64,000 nucleotides of DNA from Anaerolineae bacterium (GTDB taxonomy: Bacteria > Chloroflexota > Anaerolineae > Aggregatilineales > Phototrophicaceae): positions 434,001-498,000 of the forward strand of contig JAJEBY010000016.1 in assembly GCA_022822305.1 (NCBI GenBank), written 5' to 3'. This document shows positions 63,974-64,000 of the stretch, one piece after another; within the stretch, counting starts at the first letter, position 1; each line of letters starts with the position of its first letter. Both the position numbers and the translations under genes were made by a program. A model generated the notes under the pieces. That model did no database searches, was not told the DNA's origin, and worked only from the letters and a program-made list of their open reading frames with translations.

Positions 63974-64000
63974 TGCGTGTGAAAAAGCGGTCGGCGCCGG

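Overview
The window reads as chromosomal DNA of a free-living bacterium of fairly high GC content. Gene content and protein style point to Chloroflexota (Anaerolineae-like): an FHA/winged-helix regulator, a YnjB-type solute-binding protein, a K+-dependent membrane pyrophosphatase, a MoaD-MoaE fusion and an LCP-family protein, with no LPS genes. This taxon is an inference from family style, not from a marker search. There are no insertion sequences, prophage genes or CRISPR arrays; it is a core-genome stretch with accessory genes between housekeeping blocks.

Layout. 1-5 kb: 3' part of rpoC, then a convergent lipoprotein glycoside hydrolase. 5-14 kb: gyrA, then a minus-strand block with a tRNA-queuosine mannosyltransferase homologue, Rel, prfB, an SpoU methyltransferase and ftsY. 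14-17.4 kb: a plus-strand run of an FHA-winged-helix regulator, an HNH nuclease and a SUV3-like helicase. 17.4-21.5 kb: minus-strand yraN-miaA-hypothetical-moaC-moaD/E-rnc. 21.8-25.2 kb: hppA with a clear terminator, a MaoC-like hydratase and an SRPBCC protein. 25.3-31.9 kb: a pyrB-C-D-E-F cluster in which every junction overlaps, preceded by fhs. 32-40.8 kb: an MFS permease, glgB, dinB and an asymmetric heterodimeric ABC exporter pair.

40.9-43.5 kb holds the most striking item: a plus-strand trio of a sugar isomerase/epimerase-like protein, an Ldh-family oxidoreductase variant, and a gene with one in-frame TGA inside a deiodinase-like active-site motif. A hairpin with the spacing expected of a bacterial SECIS follows immediately. 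I read this as a thioredoxin-fold, iodothyronine-deiodinase-like selenoprotein of 249 residues, not as two ORFs or a pseudogene.

43.5-54 kb: a phosphodiester-glycosidase-like protein, a small membrane protein, an M24 peptidase homologue, a MATE-like membrane protein and a nucleoside phosphorylase. Then comes a YnjB-type ABC transporter set (binding protein, alkaline-phosphatase-superfamily hydrolase, two permeases) with no ATPase gene. 54-64 kb: tRNA-Asp, lysA, tRNA-Met and tRNA-fMet, uvrB, an HDAC-family deacetylase with two small upstream ORFs, aspS, an aquaporin with an unusual predicted filter, and an LCP-family protein running to the window edge.

Themes are nucleotide and cofactor synthesis (pyr, fhs, moa), RNA processing and decoding (rnc, SUV3-like helicase, miaA, prfB, aspS, queuosine mannosylation, tRNAs) and stress or repair (rel, uvrB, dinB, gyrA). 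Many genes overlap or lie within 15 nt of a neighbour, which suggests translational coupling.
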